Shown: piece after piece, positions 1-7,004 of the stretch
Numbering within the stretch: position 1 is the stretch's first letter
Layout of the letters: each line of letters begins with the position of its first letter
Origin: Clostridia bacterium DTU080
GTDB lineage: Bacteria > Bacillota > Limnochordia > DTU080
Assembly: GCA_001513395.1 (NCBI GenBank)
Contig: LFTP01000168.1
Span: 1-7,075, forward strand
DNA length: 7,075 bases
Direction of reading: 5' to 3'
Notes under the pieces: model-generated
The model's input: the letters and a program-made list of their open reading frames with translations, nothing else
What the model was told of the DNA's origin: nothing
Databases searched by the model: none
Position numbers and translations under genes: made by a program

Positions 1-495
1 GAATTGAGTGGAGCGGGTGAGCCAATAATGCGCCTCTTCCCTACTAAACCGCTCCACGCGCCGGGCGATCAGCTCCACGCGATCGAGATCCCTCAATCGC
101 TCTTGCAGCTTGAATATGAGGGCGAGTTTAACTCCCGCCTCGTCATCCAACGGAAGGTTGCCACGAAAGTCTATGCGTCCGTTACCGATAAACCGCGACA
201 GCTCCAACGGAATGCCCGCTGGATCGCAGACCTTACTGACAATCCCCCTAATCACGGGAAGGCATCGGCGAAGCGACGGTCCATAGATGAGGCCACTGTT
301 GCGCAAGACTCTCCGGGATGCGGTTGTTGCTTCTCCCTCCTGTTGTTCCTCTATGTGGATCCTCTCCTTAATCACGACAACCGGAACGGGCTTTCCCGCA
401 TACTCCGTGACACGCAGAACCCACGGAGCCTCTCTGACCAGTGACCTGATACGCTTCTTATAAGCCTCTTCCAATCGAGAACCCTTATCTGTCAT
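1..495 (-). CDS. Small conserved protein of a DUF499-type defence locus (C-terminus cut by window edge)
   Basis: Read from ATG at 495, the frame stays open for 165 codons to the window edge, so the C-terminus is missing. The protein starts MTDKGSRLEEAYKKRIRS. It continues with PWVLRVTEYAGKPVPVVVIK near residues 24-43, then a charged middle part, FRGNLPLDDEAG near 111-122, and a helical stretch KLALIFKLQERLRDLDRVEL just after. No catalytic motif, signal peptide or membrane segment is visible. GAGG seven bases before the ATG is a plausible ribosome site. The gene begins 16 bases after the stop of the DUF499 ATPase gene, so the two are almost certainly cotranscribed. From memory, proteins with this motif pattern sit between DUF499 ATPase and DUF1156 methyltransferase genes and carry a DUF name (possibly DUF7680). 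That family number is uncertain and the function is unknown. The opposite-strand frame over the same bases looks like a shadow. Confidence 0.8.
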   Translation of the reverse strand, partial: MTDKGSRLEEAYKKRIRSLVREAPWVLRVTEYAGKPVPVVVIKERIHIEEQQEGEATTASRRVLRNSGLIYGPSLRRCLPVIRGIVSKVCDPAGIPLELSRFIGNGRIDFRGNLPLDDEAGVKLALIFKLQERLRDLDRVELIARRVERFSREEAHYWLTRSTQF

Positions 496-511
496 AGCTT
501 CGCCTCACGTC

Positions 512-3500
512 CTACTCGTTCTTAAGCTCATGCACCAACGGACACCCATCATCAACAGCGCGTATCTCGATGTACCCATCTCGCAGTTCCGCATATTGCA
601 GAATGGCTCCCAGCACCTCAAAAAGCTCTTCGAGCGCTTTCATCGACTGCGGAGTCACCTCATGCAGACGAACAGTCAACGTACCGCCGTCAGGAAGGAC
701 TATCTCATCCAGACCTAACCCGTTTATGGTCGTCTTGGCCCCTCTGCTGTAGATGGCCCCGAGGCGGTGCACTAAAGGTTTTAAGCGCTTCACAGCCTCA
801 TAGCCCGTGAAACTCAGCCGCTCTTCTCGTTCCTCTTCACCGAGTTCACCGAGCCAGCCTTTCCGTCGCGCCTCATCCCGCGTTAACAATACGTCGTCAT
901 CATCGGGCACATACCAGTCTGCGTCAGAGCCATGCATCAATTGCGGCTTCTCAAGCGGTTCAAGCTCCCCGCGATAGGCAATGAGCCAGCTGTCTTTTAC
1001 AAGATCCTGCATAGCCCCCAGAATATCTTGGTCTGATATGCCTTCGTACCGTTCCATTAAGATACGAATGACATCATTCACACGAGCGACAGAGGCATGT
1101 CTCATTACCTCACCGATGGCCCGACGGAGATCCACTTTCGGTCGTACGGGATCCATCCAACCGCGTTGTTTTGTCCCCTGTACGGATATCAACGAGTAGT
1201 CGCCCTTTAGCAGGGTGACACTCATCGACACCTCATTCTTTTCGTAATAGAACTCCTCGGGCCTGTCGCTTGTACTTCCTCCCATACGGAAGACGCACCA
1301 AACACCTTTTTGGACCCCTGCACGTACGATCTGCTCCAAGACTTCGGGGCTCTCAAGCATGGGCCAATTGCGCAGACAGTAGAGGTTGTTCAACATATCC
1401 TGGAGGCTAATCACATCGCGATGCCTGAACACCAACTGCTGCATATTCATCAAGTCTGCCTGCGTGGTGTGCTGACTCGTTAACAGCTCATCGTTTTCAA
1501 TGAGGGTATTGCGAATCAGTTCAAAGAATGGGATACCGCCTTCTCCGCCCGCAGTTCGGATATCTCTATGGATGATGCTACCGCTGGCAGACGCGTAGAA
1601 AAAGCGCGTGTAGGCCGTAGCCACCTGCGTCAACAACGCGTTCTCCCTTTCACTTTGACGCTGCCTGAAATCCGAGGTTTCCAAATGCGCCGGATTAACA
1701 CCGTAGCGCTGCGGATCCTCGACAAGGAGTCGGATCGCACGTACTTGGCGGGCAAGTTCCTCAAGTCGCTGTCTAGCCTCAGAAAGACGCGTTGGATGCT
1801 CTCGATGCAGCTCAAGCTGCTCTATGTCTTTTTTAACTGATACCGTCTCGGGTACTAGAAGTATAACGGTGTTCTGTTGAATCCGAGGTCGGTTGGAACC
1901 GACCGTGGTAATGATGGCCTCTACATCAACGCTTTCCGCATGTGGCGGAACCACTCCGAGAATCGGTCTGTTCTTGCTATCCGGCACGTGCTCAGGAAGC
2001 AAAACGTCGTGCTCCACGTGAAATGACCCGCTGCCTTTGATGATCTTCCTCGCCGTCCCGTTTAGCAAGGCGCGCACGTCTTCTGTTCTGATGGAGCGCC
2101 GAATGCGCGCCAGGACACTGTTGATAGTAGGCTCCTCACTGGCGAAGTACTTCCCTCGGTCGAAGCGCAGATAGAACGCACTGGCAGAGATCTCCTCCAG
2201 CGCCGTTCTGACTTGAGGTGGTGTCAGACCCGGAAAAGACGTAGCAAACAACGCTTCGGACTCGGTCAGCCCGAGAATATTCGATTCCACTCCCTCAGAG
2301 CGCCCAACCAAGCTATGTAAGAAGACGGTCTTCCACGTGTACTCGTACATGGGAAACCCTTGAGGATGGGGGTTTCGCAGGTCAGCCATTTCCGCGTTGC
2401 TGCGACGGCCCTCAAGGGAACCAGTATCCACACTCCCCACGTCAGCGTTGAGTACAAACATGAGGTCAGAGCTGCCGGTACGACCCAGAATCTCGTTCAC
2501 GACTCGATCCGAGCGCAAATCGAGGTGGCAAGCATGAATCATAGGCACAGCCTGCTTCTTCTCCCACAGACTCCTCACAGCCAAAGCAAGAACTCTCAGC
2601 ACACCGCGTGTTCCTTGGAAGTTCTCGGCAACGGCCAACTTACGATTGAGAAAATCCACCAGCGTAGGATGGAAAGGATAGGTAGCCACCATCCGGTCAC
2701 GAAAATCCTCGGACGATGCCTCGTCAGGCAACGACTCCGAATTACGCCGGTACATCTGCATGTACTCATCTGCCACCGCTCGGGCCACTTGACGATCAAT
2801 GGAGACAAACAGGCGCTTCGCTAAGACGGATGAAATCTCCGTTCCGTGCACTGGGATTACCTGCACGGCATCACGGGCCACTACACTGGCCACACTGCGA
2901 ACCGCCCGCTCTCCAATGCCTAGAGCATCGTCTTCGCTAACCTTCTCACCCCGAACCTGACTGATGAGCTGCGCAAGGCGTTCCGTCTGCCTGGCAAAGG
3001 CATCTGAGGCACTGGCTAAAGTGAGCACGATAGCAATCCCCGGATTGTTCCTCGCATAGCCATGCAAGGCCATGAGAAAGGCGCTCAACTGACTCGCTCC
3101 GTCAGACCGCGCCGCGTCAAGACGAGCAGCATATTGCGCCAACTCATCCAGCATGATCAAAGCTTTGCGCCCACCCAAAACCTTGTCGAAATAGGTCTTG
3201 CCCGGAGCGGCATACGAGGAGGCCTCTGCCTCGACTTGAGAGTAAAGCTCCTCGCCCCCCATCTGATAGGCAATCTCCCCCCACAGCGTGTAGGGAACCA
3301 GCGACGTGCCCTGGGGTTTGTGAACCGGGATTTCGTCACCGGACACTCCAACCACTGCTACACTTCCAGGCTCGGGCAGCAGACTGCTGTCGATAAGGTC
3401 GGCGGTTACATCTTGTAGCTGACGCCCTTTAAACGCGATATGCGTACAAGCAATAAGGGTGTGTGTCTTTCCTCCACCGAAAGCAGTCTCTAAGCGGTGA

Positions 3501-3748
3501 ATAGCCGGGACACTGAAGCTACCGGCTATACGGGCGAAAACCTCATTTAACGTTGTGCGCATCCCCTGGGTCGGGTAGGTCGCTTCACTAAAAAAAAGCC
3601 TGGCATCTGTATAAACATCGTCCAGCCTTCCGCTCCCGGTGCGATAAAAATCGATAATAGGAGAAAGCGAGGCCGTAAAGACCTCAGGGTTGAACGTACC
3701 GGCGAGAATCTCTCGCCTAGGCTGACAGACATCAAGAACGGATTGCAT
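512..3748 (-). CDS. DUF499-type AAA-like ATPase, probable anti-phage defence component
   Basis: This 1078-residue cytoplasmic protein has the architecture of DUF499 P-loop ATPases. A Walker A-like FGGGKTHT lies at residues 90-97, with Lys94 the expected nucleotide-binding lysine. Walker B ALIMLDE is at 196-202 (Asp201, Glu202), followed by LAQY. A sensor-like VLTLAS is at 241-246, and the family-typical YPFHP (357-361) and FQGTRGVLR (377-385, Arg381 a candidate arginine finger) follow. A charged, probably coiled-coil helix lies around 640-680, and the C-terminal third is poorly characterised. No membrane segments are seen. The length fits the family. The ATG is fixed by AAGGAGG with a seven-base gap. 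Known relatives occur in anti-phage loci with DUF1156 DNA methyltransferases and helicases, where the ATPase is thought to drive or license restriction. That role is inferred here. A T8 run at codons 51-53 is a possible slippage site. The gene heads an operon with the small protein at 1-495. BrxC of BREX is an alternative relative, but the motif set fits DUF499 better. Confidence 0.9.
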   Translation of the reverse strand: MQSVLDVCQPRREILAGTFNPEVFTASLSPIIDFYRTGSGRLDDVYTDARLFFSEATYPTQGMRTTLNEVFARIAGSFSVPAIHRLETAFGGGKTHTLIACTHIAFKGRQLQDVTADLIDSSLLPEPGSVAVVGVSGDEIPVHKPQGTSLVPYTLWGEIAYQMGGEELYSQVEAEASSYAAPGKTYFDKVLGGRKALIMLDELAQYAARLDAARSDGASQLSAFLMALHGYARNNPGIAIVLTLASASDAFARQTERLAQLISQVRGEKVSEDDALGIGERAVRSVASVVARDAVQVIPVHGTEISSVLAKRLFVSIDRQVARAVADEYMQMYRRNSESLPDEASSEDFRDRMVATYPFHPTLVDFLNRKLAVAENFQGTRGVLRVLALAVRSLWEKKQAVPMIHACHLDLRSDRVVNEILGRTGSSDLMFVLNADVGSVDTGSLEGRRSNAEMADLRNPHPQGFPMYEYTWKTVFLHSLVGRSEGVESNILGLTESEALFATSFPGLTPPQVRTALEEISASAFYLRFDRGKYFASEEPTINSVLARIRRSIRTEDVRALLNGTARKIIKGSGSFHVEHDVLLPEHVPDSKNRPILGVVPPHAESVDVEAIITTVGSNRPRIQQNTVILLVPETVSVKKDIEQLELHREHPTRLSEARQRLEELARQVRAIRLLVEDPQRYGVNPAHLETSDFRQRQSERENALLTQVATAYTRFFYASASGSIIHRDIRTAGGEGGIPFFELIRNTLIENDELLTSQHTTQADLMNMQQLVFRHRDVISLQDMLNNLYCLRNWPMLESPEVLEQIVRAGVQKGVWCVFRMGGSTSDRPEEFYYEKNEVSMSVTLLKGDYSLISVQGTKQRGWMDPVRPKVDLRRAIGEVMRHASVARVNDVIRILMERYEGISDQDILGAMQDLVKDSWLIAYRGELEPLEKPQLMHGSDADWYVPDDDDVLLTRDEARRKGWLGELGEEEREERLSFTGYEAVKRLKPLVHRLGAIYSRGAKTTINGLGLDEIVLPDGGTLTVRLHEVTPQSMKALEELFEVLGAILQYAELRDGYIEIRAVDDGCPLVHELKNE

Positions 3749-3755
3749 CGCATGA

Positions 3756-3763
3756 CCTCCTTG
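3756..3763 (-). promoter_or_regulatory. Strong ribosome binding site of the DUF499 ATPase gene
   Basis: The minus strand reads CAAGGAGG here, a near-perfect Shine-Dalgarno match, seven bases before the ATG at 3748. A second ATG lies between them but is out of frame. This fixes the start of the ATPase and suggests efficient translation. Confidence 0.75.
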
Positions 3764-3836
3764 TCTGTATCGACGTGGAGTTGACGATTACATAGCGTAA
3801 GCAGGTTCATCCGCCCCGCCGCAATACAGTCTGCTT

Positions 3837-3857
3837 GATGACAAGGGCTATGTCATC
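3837..3857. repeat. Inverted repeat, operator-like
   Basis: GATGACA (3837-3843) and TGTCATC (3851-3857) form a perfect 7-bp inverted repeat around a 7-base spacer. The two arm centres are 14 bp apart, not a full helical turn, which slightly weakens the case for a classic dimer operator. It sits on the proposed -10 box and spacer of the DUF499 promoter. The heptamer ATGTCAT, part of the right arm, recurs exactly 100 bases away at 3950-3956. Confidence 0.45.
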
Positions 3858-3866
3858 TTTCGTCAA
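3838..3866 (-). promoter_or_regulatory. Candidate promoter of the DUF499 operon
   Basis: The minus strand reads TTGACG (3866-3861, five of six matches to the sigma-70 -35 box), a 17-base spacer, then TGTCAT (3843-3838, four of six to the -10 box). Transcription would begin near 3831 and leave a leader of about 80 bases before the ATG at 3748. The -35 and spacing are good and the -10 is mediocre. A perfect inverted repeat covers the -10 box and part of the spacer, so a repressor could plausibly act here. This is a prediction by eye. GATAAT farther upstream is another -10 candidate but lacks a matching -35. Confidence 0.4.
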
Positions 3867-3896
3867 AGAAGGTGAAATTCCTATGATGTGGGTGTG

Positions 3897-3912
3897 GGAA
3901 GTCAGCACTTCC
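3897..3912. repeat. Small hairpin between rodA and DUF499 gene
   Basis: GGAAGT and ACTTCC pair perfectly around the 4-base loop CAGC. A stem of six pairs is short, and neither strand has a following T run, so it is not a standard intrinsic terminator. It may still form the 3' end of the rodA transcript or be incidental. Confidence 0.3.
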
Positions 3913-3951
3913 GCAGCCTGTCACAAATAGAGCATTATCCGTGTATGTGAT

Positions 3952-3966
3952 GTCATGACTCGAGTC
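3952..3966. repeat. Two overlapping palindromes
   Basis: GTCATGAC (3952-3959) and GACTCGAGTC (3957-3966) are perfect palindromes sharing three bases. They lie about 50 bases beyond the rodA stop. They could be a regulator site for the downstream operon or a chance pairing of short palindromes. No function is shown. Confidence 0.3.
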
Positions 3967-4018
3967 GAGATGCGGACGTGCCAGTGTGGGGATTACTGCT
4001 TCGCGGCGAAATATCGCT

Positions 4019-5128
4019 TCAAAACAGCACCCCACTCCTACGGGCCTGAACGTTGGCCACCAAACCCACGGCTGTCAGATTGACTATCATGGCACTGCCT
4101 CCGTAGCTGACGAACGGCAGCGGAATACCGGTCACCGGCATGACGCCGAGAGCCATGCCCACGTTTTCGAAGACGTGAAAGGTCCACATGGCCAACAAAC
4201 CGGTGGTTAGAAACATCCCATAACGATCGTAGCTTGTGGGCAGTCTCCTCACCGTGTCCAGGAAGATCAATAGGAACAGCCCGAGAAGAATCACGCAGCC
4301 GACAAAACCGTTTTCTTCAGCGAATACCGAGAAGATGAAGTCGGTATGATGGGCGGGCAAAAAACGCAGCTGCGCCTGTGTTCCCCTCAAGTACCCCTTG
4401 CCGAAGAAGCGGCCTGCTCCGATGGCGATTGAGGACTGGATGACGTTGTAACCGGCCCCGAGGCGATCAGCCCAGGGATTGAGAAAGATCAAAAGCCTCA
4501 GCCTCTGATAGGGACGCAGAACAAAATGATACGCCAGGGGGAGTATCGGAATCACTACGGCCGCCATCGTGCCAAAAACCCTTGCCGGCACGCCCACAAC
4601 AAACAACATGGCCATCAAGATAAAAGCGAACACCAAGGCCGTTCCCAGATCCGGTTGTAGGATCACCAAGCCCAGAGGTACGGCAGCTGAAATCAATATG
4701 GGCAGAAAATCGCGTATGCGCTCAAAGCCACCCTGGTGGCTTTCCAGCTGATCAGCCAGAACAAATATGAAAGCCAACTTGGCGAATTCAGAGGGCTGCA
4801 GCTGAAAGGCACCGAGTCTGAACCAGCTTTGAGCTCCACCGGCGCGGCGGCCTATGAGGAGCACTAGCAACAGACTGCCGACGGCGGCCCAATAGAAATG
4901 CCTCGTATAAAGTCGATAGATATGATAATCAGTTCGAAAGACGATGATGGCCCCGACCGTGCCGATAGCGACGGCTATCAGCTGTCGTTTGACATAGTAA
5001 AACGGATCGGACGTTGCATGACGGGTGGCCGAATACAGAGTGAACAACCCGATACATAGGATGGCCAATACCCCGCCAACCAAGATCCAGTTTATCCGCT
5101 TCACAAGCCTCTTTTCGACTATGGCCAT
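4019..5128 (-). CDS. rodA: Rod shape-determining protein RodA, SEDS peptidoglycan glycosyltransferase
   Basis: This 369-residue, highly hydrophobic inner-membrane protein has the length and about ten membrane segments expected of RodA. SEDS proteins polymerise lipid II into glycan strands, and RodA does so with PBP2 in the elongasome. Visible family motifs are GAQSWF (98-103) and LQPSEFAKL (110-118). LQPDLGTALV holds the catalytic aspartate at about Asp160. QSSIAIGAG (231-239), PAHHTDFIFSVFAEENG (258-274) and VTGIPLPFVSYGGSAM (332-347) follow. The length and the HTDFIF...EENG and GIPLPFVSYGGS signatures fit RodA better than FtsW or SpoVE. ATG at 5128 is preceded by GAGGGGAG with a six-base gap. 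The gene starts 34 bases after prfC and probably shares its transcript. The usual partner mrdA (PBP2) is not immediately upstream, so it must lie elsewhere. No broken motif is seen. Confidence 0.95.
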   Translation of the reverse strand: MAIVEKRLVKRINWILVGGVLAILCIGLFTLYSATRHATSDPFYYVKRQLIAVAIGTVGAIIVFRTDYHIYRLYTRHFYWAAVGSLLLVLLIGRRAGGAQSWFRLGAFQLQPSEFAKLAFIFVLADQLESHQGGFERIRDFLPILISAAVPLGLVILQPDLGTALVFAFILMAMLFVVGVPARVFGTMAAVVIPILPLAYHFVLRPYQRLRLLIFLNPWADRLGAGYNVIQSSIAIGAGRFFGKGYLRGTQAQLRFLPAHHTDFIFSVFAEENGFVGCVILLGLFLLIFLDTVRRLPTSYDRYGMFLTTGLLAMWTFHVFENVGMALGVMPVTGIPLPFVSYGGSAMIVNLTAVGLVANVQARRSGVLF

Positions 5129-5162
5129 TCCAGTCTCCCCTCAAACCAGCGCTGATAGACGC

Positions 5163-6800
5163 TTATCTCATCGCGGCTATCCATTCCGCCTCCTCCCCGA
5201 TAATCGACGCGGTGTCCTCAAATCTCAGGTCGGGATAGTTCCTTTCCGCCCAGCGCAGAGCCCACTCGCTGGTGAATAGTACTGCCAGACGTCCGAAACG
5301 ATCGAACACGCTCACGCTGTCCCGACTCTCCAACAGCTTAGGGTCAACATCTCCTTGGACCCATCGAGCCACCTGATACGGAGCGGGTTCTAAGTGGGCA
5401 TCGACACCGTATTCATGTTTCAAGCGGTAGTGCATTACGTCAAACTGCAGCGCACCCACGGCGCCGACGATCGTATCGGTGGCCCCCCATCCCGCCGGGC
5501 GAAACAGCTGAATCGCTCCTTCTTGCGAAAGCTGAGCCAATCCTTTCACCAGCTGTTTTCGCTTCATAGCATCTTTCAATCTCACCGTAACAAACCTCTC
5601 CGGGGAAAAGTGCGGAATGCCTACGAATCGCATGGTGCTTCCCTCAGTGAGAGTGTCTCCAATCTGAAAGACGCCCGCATCAAACAACCCGACAATGTCA
5701 CCCGGATAAGCCTCCTCTATCAGAGAGCGTTCCTGGGCCAAAAACTGTTGAGGCTGAGAAAGACGGATCTGCCGCTGGGAACGAACGTGATAGGCATTCA
5801 TACCCCGTTCAAAATTCCCGGAAACGATGCGAATAAAGGCAATGCGGTCCCGGTGGGCCGGATTGAGATTGGCTTGAATCTTGAACACAAAGGCGCTGAA
5901 CTCGCTGTCCGTTGGCTCCACCCAAACGCCATCTTCAATTTTACGCCCCAACGGAGGCGGTGCCATGCCCAAATAATGGTCGAAGAAGGATTGCACACCG
6001 AAGTTGTTCAGCGCACTGCCGAAAAAGACCGGAGTCAAATCGCCCTTATTCACCCGATCGAGATCCAACGGATCCCCGGCCACATCCAACAGACTGATCT
6101 CTTCCACAAGCGTATCGTGGGCTTCTTTACCGAGCACCTCACGCAGCGCGTCGTCTTCCGGTTCGATTGATATCATCGGCACCCGCTTTTCGCCGTGACC
6201 GATATGTTGATACAGTTCACATCGCCGATGCACTCGGTCGTAGACGCCCTTAAAATCCGATCCCATGCCTATGGGCCAGTTGATCGGAGTGGAGCGAATG
6301 CCTAAGACCTCTTCGATCTCCGCCAACAAGTCCAAGGGCGGCCGACCGTAGCGATCCATCTTATTGATAAACGTAAAAATGGGCAATCCCCGCCGGCTGC
6401 ACACCTCGAAGAGCTTGCGTGTCTGCTCTTCCACCCCGTTGGCCGCATCGATAAGCATAACGACACTGTCAACCGCCATGAGCGTCCGGTAGGTGTCCTC
6501 ACTGAAATCCTGGTGTCCAGGGGTATCCAGAAGATTTATGGCATAGCCCGCGTATTCAAACTGCAATACACTCGAAGTGACCGAAATACCTCGCTGCTTT
6601 TCCAGTTCCATCCAATCGGCTGTAGCATGCCGTTGCGCCTTCCTAGACTTCACTGCCCCGGCCAAGTGAATCGCCCCACCGTAGAGCAACATCTTTTCGG
6701 TGAGGGTCGTCTTCCCGGCATCGGGGTGAGAGATAATGGCAAACGTTCGCCGTCGAGCAATCTCCGACGGCAGTTCATGATCGACCAAATGCGGATCCAC
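5163..6800 (-). CDS. prfC: Peptide chain release factor 3 (RF3)
   Basis: RF3 is a cytosolic translation GTPase that recycles release factors RF1 and RF2 from the ribosome after peptide release. The 545-residue product (529 in E. coli) has all G-domain motifs. These are G1 SHPDAGKTT (24-32), G2 around RGISVT (70-75), G3 DTPGH (92-96), G4 NKMD (146-149) and G5 GSA (261-263). The segment ADWMELEKQRGISVT and the C-terminal domains separate it from EF-G, LepA and TypA. The longest start is GTG at 6800, but its only Shine-Dalgarno match abuts it. TTG at 6788, four codons later, has AAGGGTGG eight bases upstream. That start also places the conserved E-I-A-R-R-R-T-F at the same distance from the N-terminus as in E. 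coli RF3. An in-frame stop at 6831-6833, with no other start codon between, rules out a longer form. It is the first gene of the prfC-rodA pair and is intact. Confidence 0.96.
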   Translation of the reverse strand: MDPHLVDHELPSEIARRRTFAIISHPDAGKTTLTEKMLLYGGAIHLAGAVKSRKAQRHATADWMELEKQRGISVTSSVLQFEYAGYAINLLDTPGHQDFSEDTYRTLMAVDSVVMLIDAANGVEEQTRKLFEVCSRRGLPIFTFINKMDRYGRPPLDLLAEIEEVLGIRSTPINWPIGMGSDFKGVYDRVHRRCELYQHIGHGEKRVPMISIEPEDDALREVLGKEAHDTLVEEISLLDVAGDPLDLDRVNKGDLTPVFFGSALNNFGVQSFFDHYLGMAPPPLGRKIEDGVWVEPTDSEFSAFVFKIQANLNPAHRDRIAFIRIVSGNFERGMNAYHVRSQRQIRLSQPQQFLAQERSLIEEAYPGDIVGLFDAGVFQIGDTLTEGSTMRFVGIPHFSPERFVTVRLKDAMKRKQLVKGLAQLSQEGAIQLFRPAGWGATDTIVGAVGALQFDVMHYRLKHEYGVDAHLEPAPYQVARWVQGDVDPKLLESRDSVSVFDRFGRLAVLFTSEWALRWAERNYPDLRFEDTASIIGEEAEWIAAMR

Positions 6801-6804
6801 CCTT
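6797..6804 (-). promoter_or_regulatory. Ribosome binding site that bears on the prfC start
   Basis: The minus strand reads AAGGGTGG, close to the AAGGAGG consensus. It overlaps the GTG at 6800, so it cannot serve that codon. It lies eight bases before the in-frame TTG at 6788-6786, the usual distance. This favours TTG as the real start, though GTG remains the conventional longest call. Confidence 0.45.
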
Positions 6805-6827
6805 CTGCAAAAACACGCGCTGTTGTC

Positions 6828-6856
6828 AGTCTATCACTAACCCGCTCCAACAGGAA
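6828..6856 (-). promoter_or_regulatory. Weak candidate promoter for prfC-rodA
   Basis: The minus strand has TTCCTG (6856-6851), a 17-base spacer, then TAGACT (6833-6828; four of six to the -10 box). TG one base before the -10 makes it an extended -10 type, which can offset the poor -35. Transcription would start near 6821, about 20 to 30 bases before the prfC start. This is the best match I see between the intron and prfC. Confidence 0.3.
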
Positions 6857-6935
6857 GAGCCGAGCGCCGTCATCTCAAGGCGCTCAAGAACAGTCTCTTC
6901 CAACGGCGAAAAAAGCCGCGCATTCTCTGTTGTGA

Positions 6936-6959
6936 CGATGATCAGAGAGCTAATCATCG
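6936..6959. repeat. Inverted repeat spanning the inferred intron 3' junction
   Basis: CGATGAT (6936-6942) and ATCATCG (6953-6959) form a perfect 7-bp inverted repeat with a 10-base loop. The inferred 3' splice junction (6955/6956) cuts the right arm, so the stem is built from 3' exon and the last intron bases. It may be part of the insertion target or chance. No T run follows, so it is not a terminator. Confidence 0.4.
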
Positions 6960-7001
6960 AGTAGGGTGACGCTCGCTGATCAGGCGAGCGTCAGCCCTCT
7001 C
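6959..7001 (-). ncRNA. Group II intron domain VI with bulged branch-point adenine
   Basis: On the minus strand a 10-bp stem (6984-6993 with 6967-6976) closes a 7-base loop. One C is bulged at 6994. Three G-C pairs follow (6995-6997 with 6964-6966), then A-T (6998 with 6963), then GAG/CTC (6999-7001 with 6959-6961). The only unpaired base in the descending strand is the A at 6962, where the branch-point adenine belongs. Domain VI follows domain V after three bases. Confidence 0.8.
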
Positions 7002-7004
7002 ACA

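Larger units (their letters stand above)
3749..4018. other. Intergenic region between rodA and the DUF499 operon
   Basis: These 270 bases separate the rodA stop from the DUF499 start. I see no convincing gene. A 60-codon minus-strand frame starting inside rodA has no recognisable features. The region holds the promoter candidate and inverted repeat listed separately. It also holds overlapping palindromes GTCATGAC (3952-3959) and GACTCGAGTC (3957-3966), and a hairpin GGAAGT/ACTTCC (3897-3912). No stem followed by a T run is present, so rodA has no obvious intrinsic terminator and some readthrough into the DUF499 operon is possible. Confidence 0.7.

Noticed and set aside
4..444. 146-codon plus-strand frame at the left end
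   Set aside because: It lies opposite the small minus-strand gene, which has a good ribosome site, tight spacing to the DUF499 gene and a coherent sequence. The plus frame has no such support and resembles nothing I know.
2360..2824. 154-codon plus-strand frame
   Set aside because: Antisense to the DUF499 ATPase, with no recognisable motif and no ribosome site that I could see.
3547..3810. 87-codon minus-strand frame overlapping the start of the DUF499 gene
   Set aside because: A shadow in a shifted frame. Its last residues are what a one-base T8 deletion would append to the ATPase, so it matters only for the slippage idea.
3853..4035. 60-codon minus-strand frame between rodA and the DUF499 gene
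   Set aside because: It starts inside the rodA end in another frame, has no clear ribosome site, and its composition looks like noncoding DNA.
5394..6170. 258-codon plus-strand frame
   Set aside because: It lies wholly opposite prfC, whose identity is certain. Long antisense frames are common opposite conserved GC-rich genes, and its translation shows no domain.
6905..6919. CGGC/GCCG hairpin with an A-rich (T-rich on minus) loop as a terminator
   Set aside because: The T run is in the loop, not after the stem, and the stem has only four pairs.
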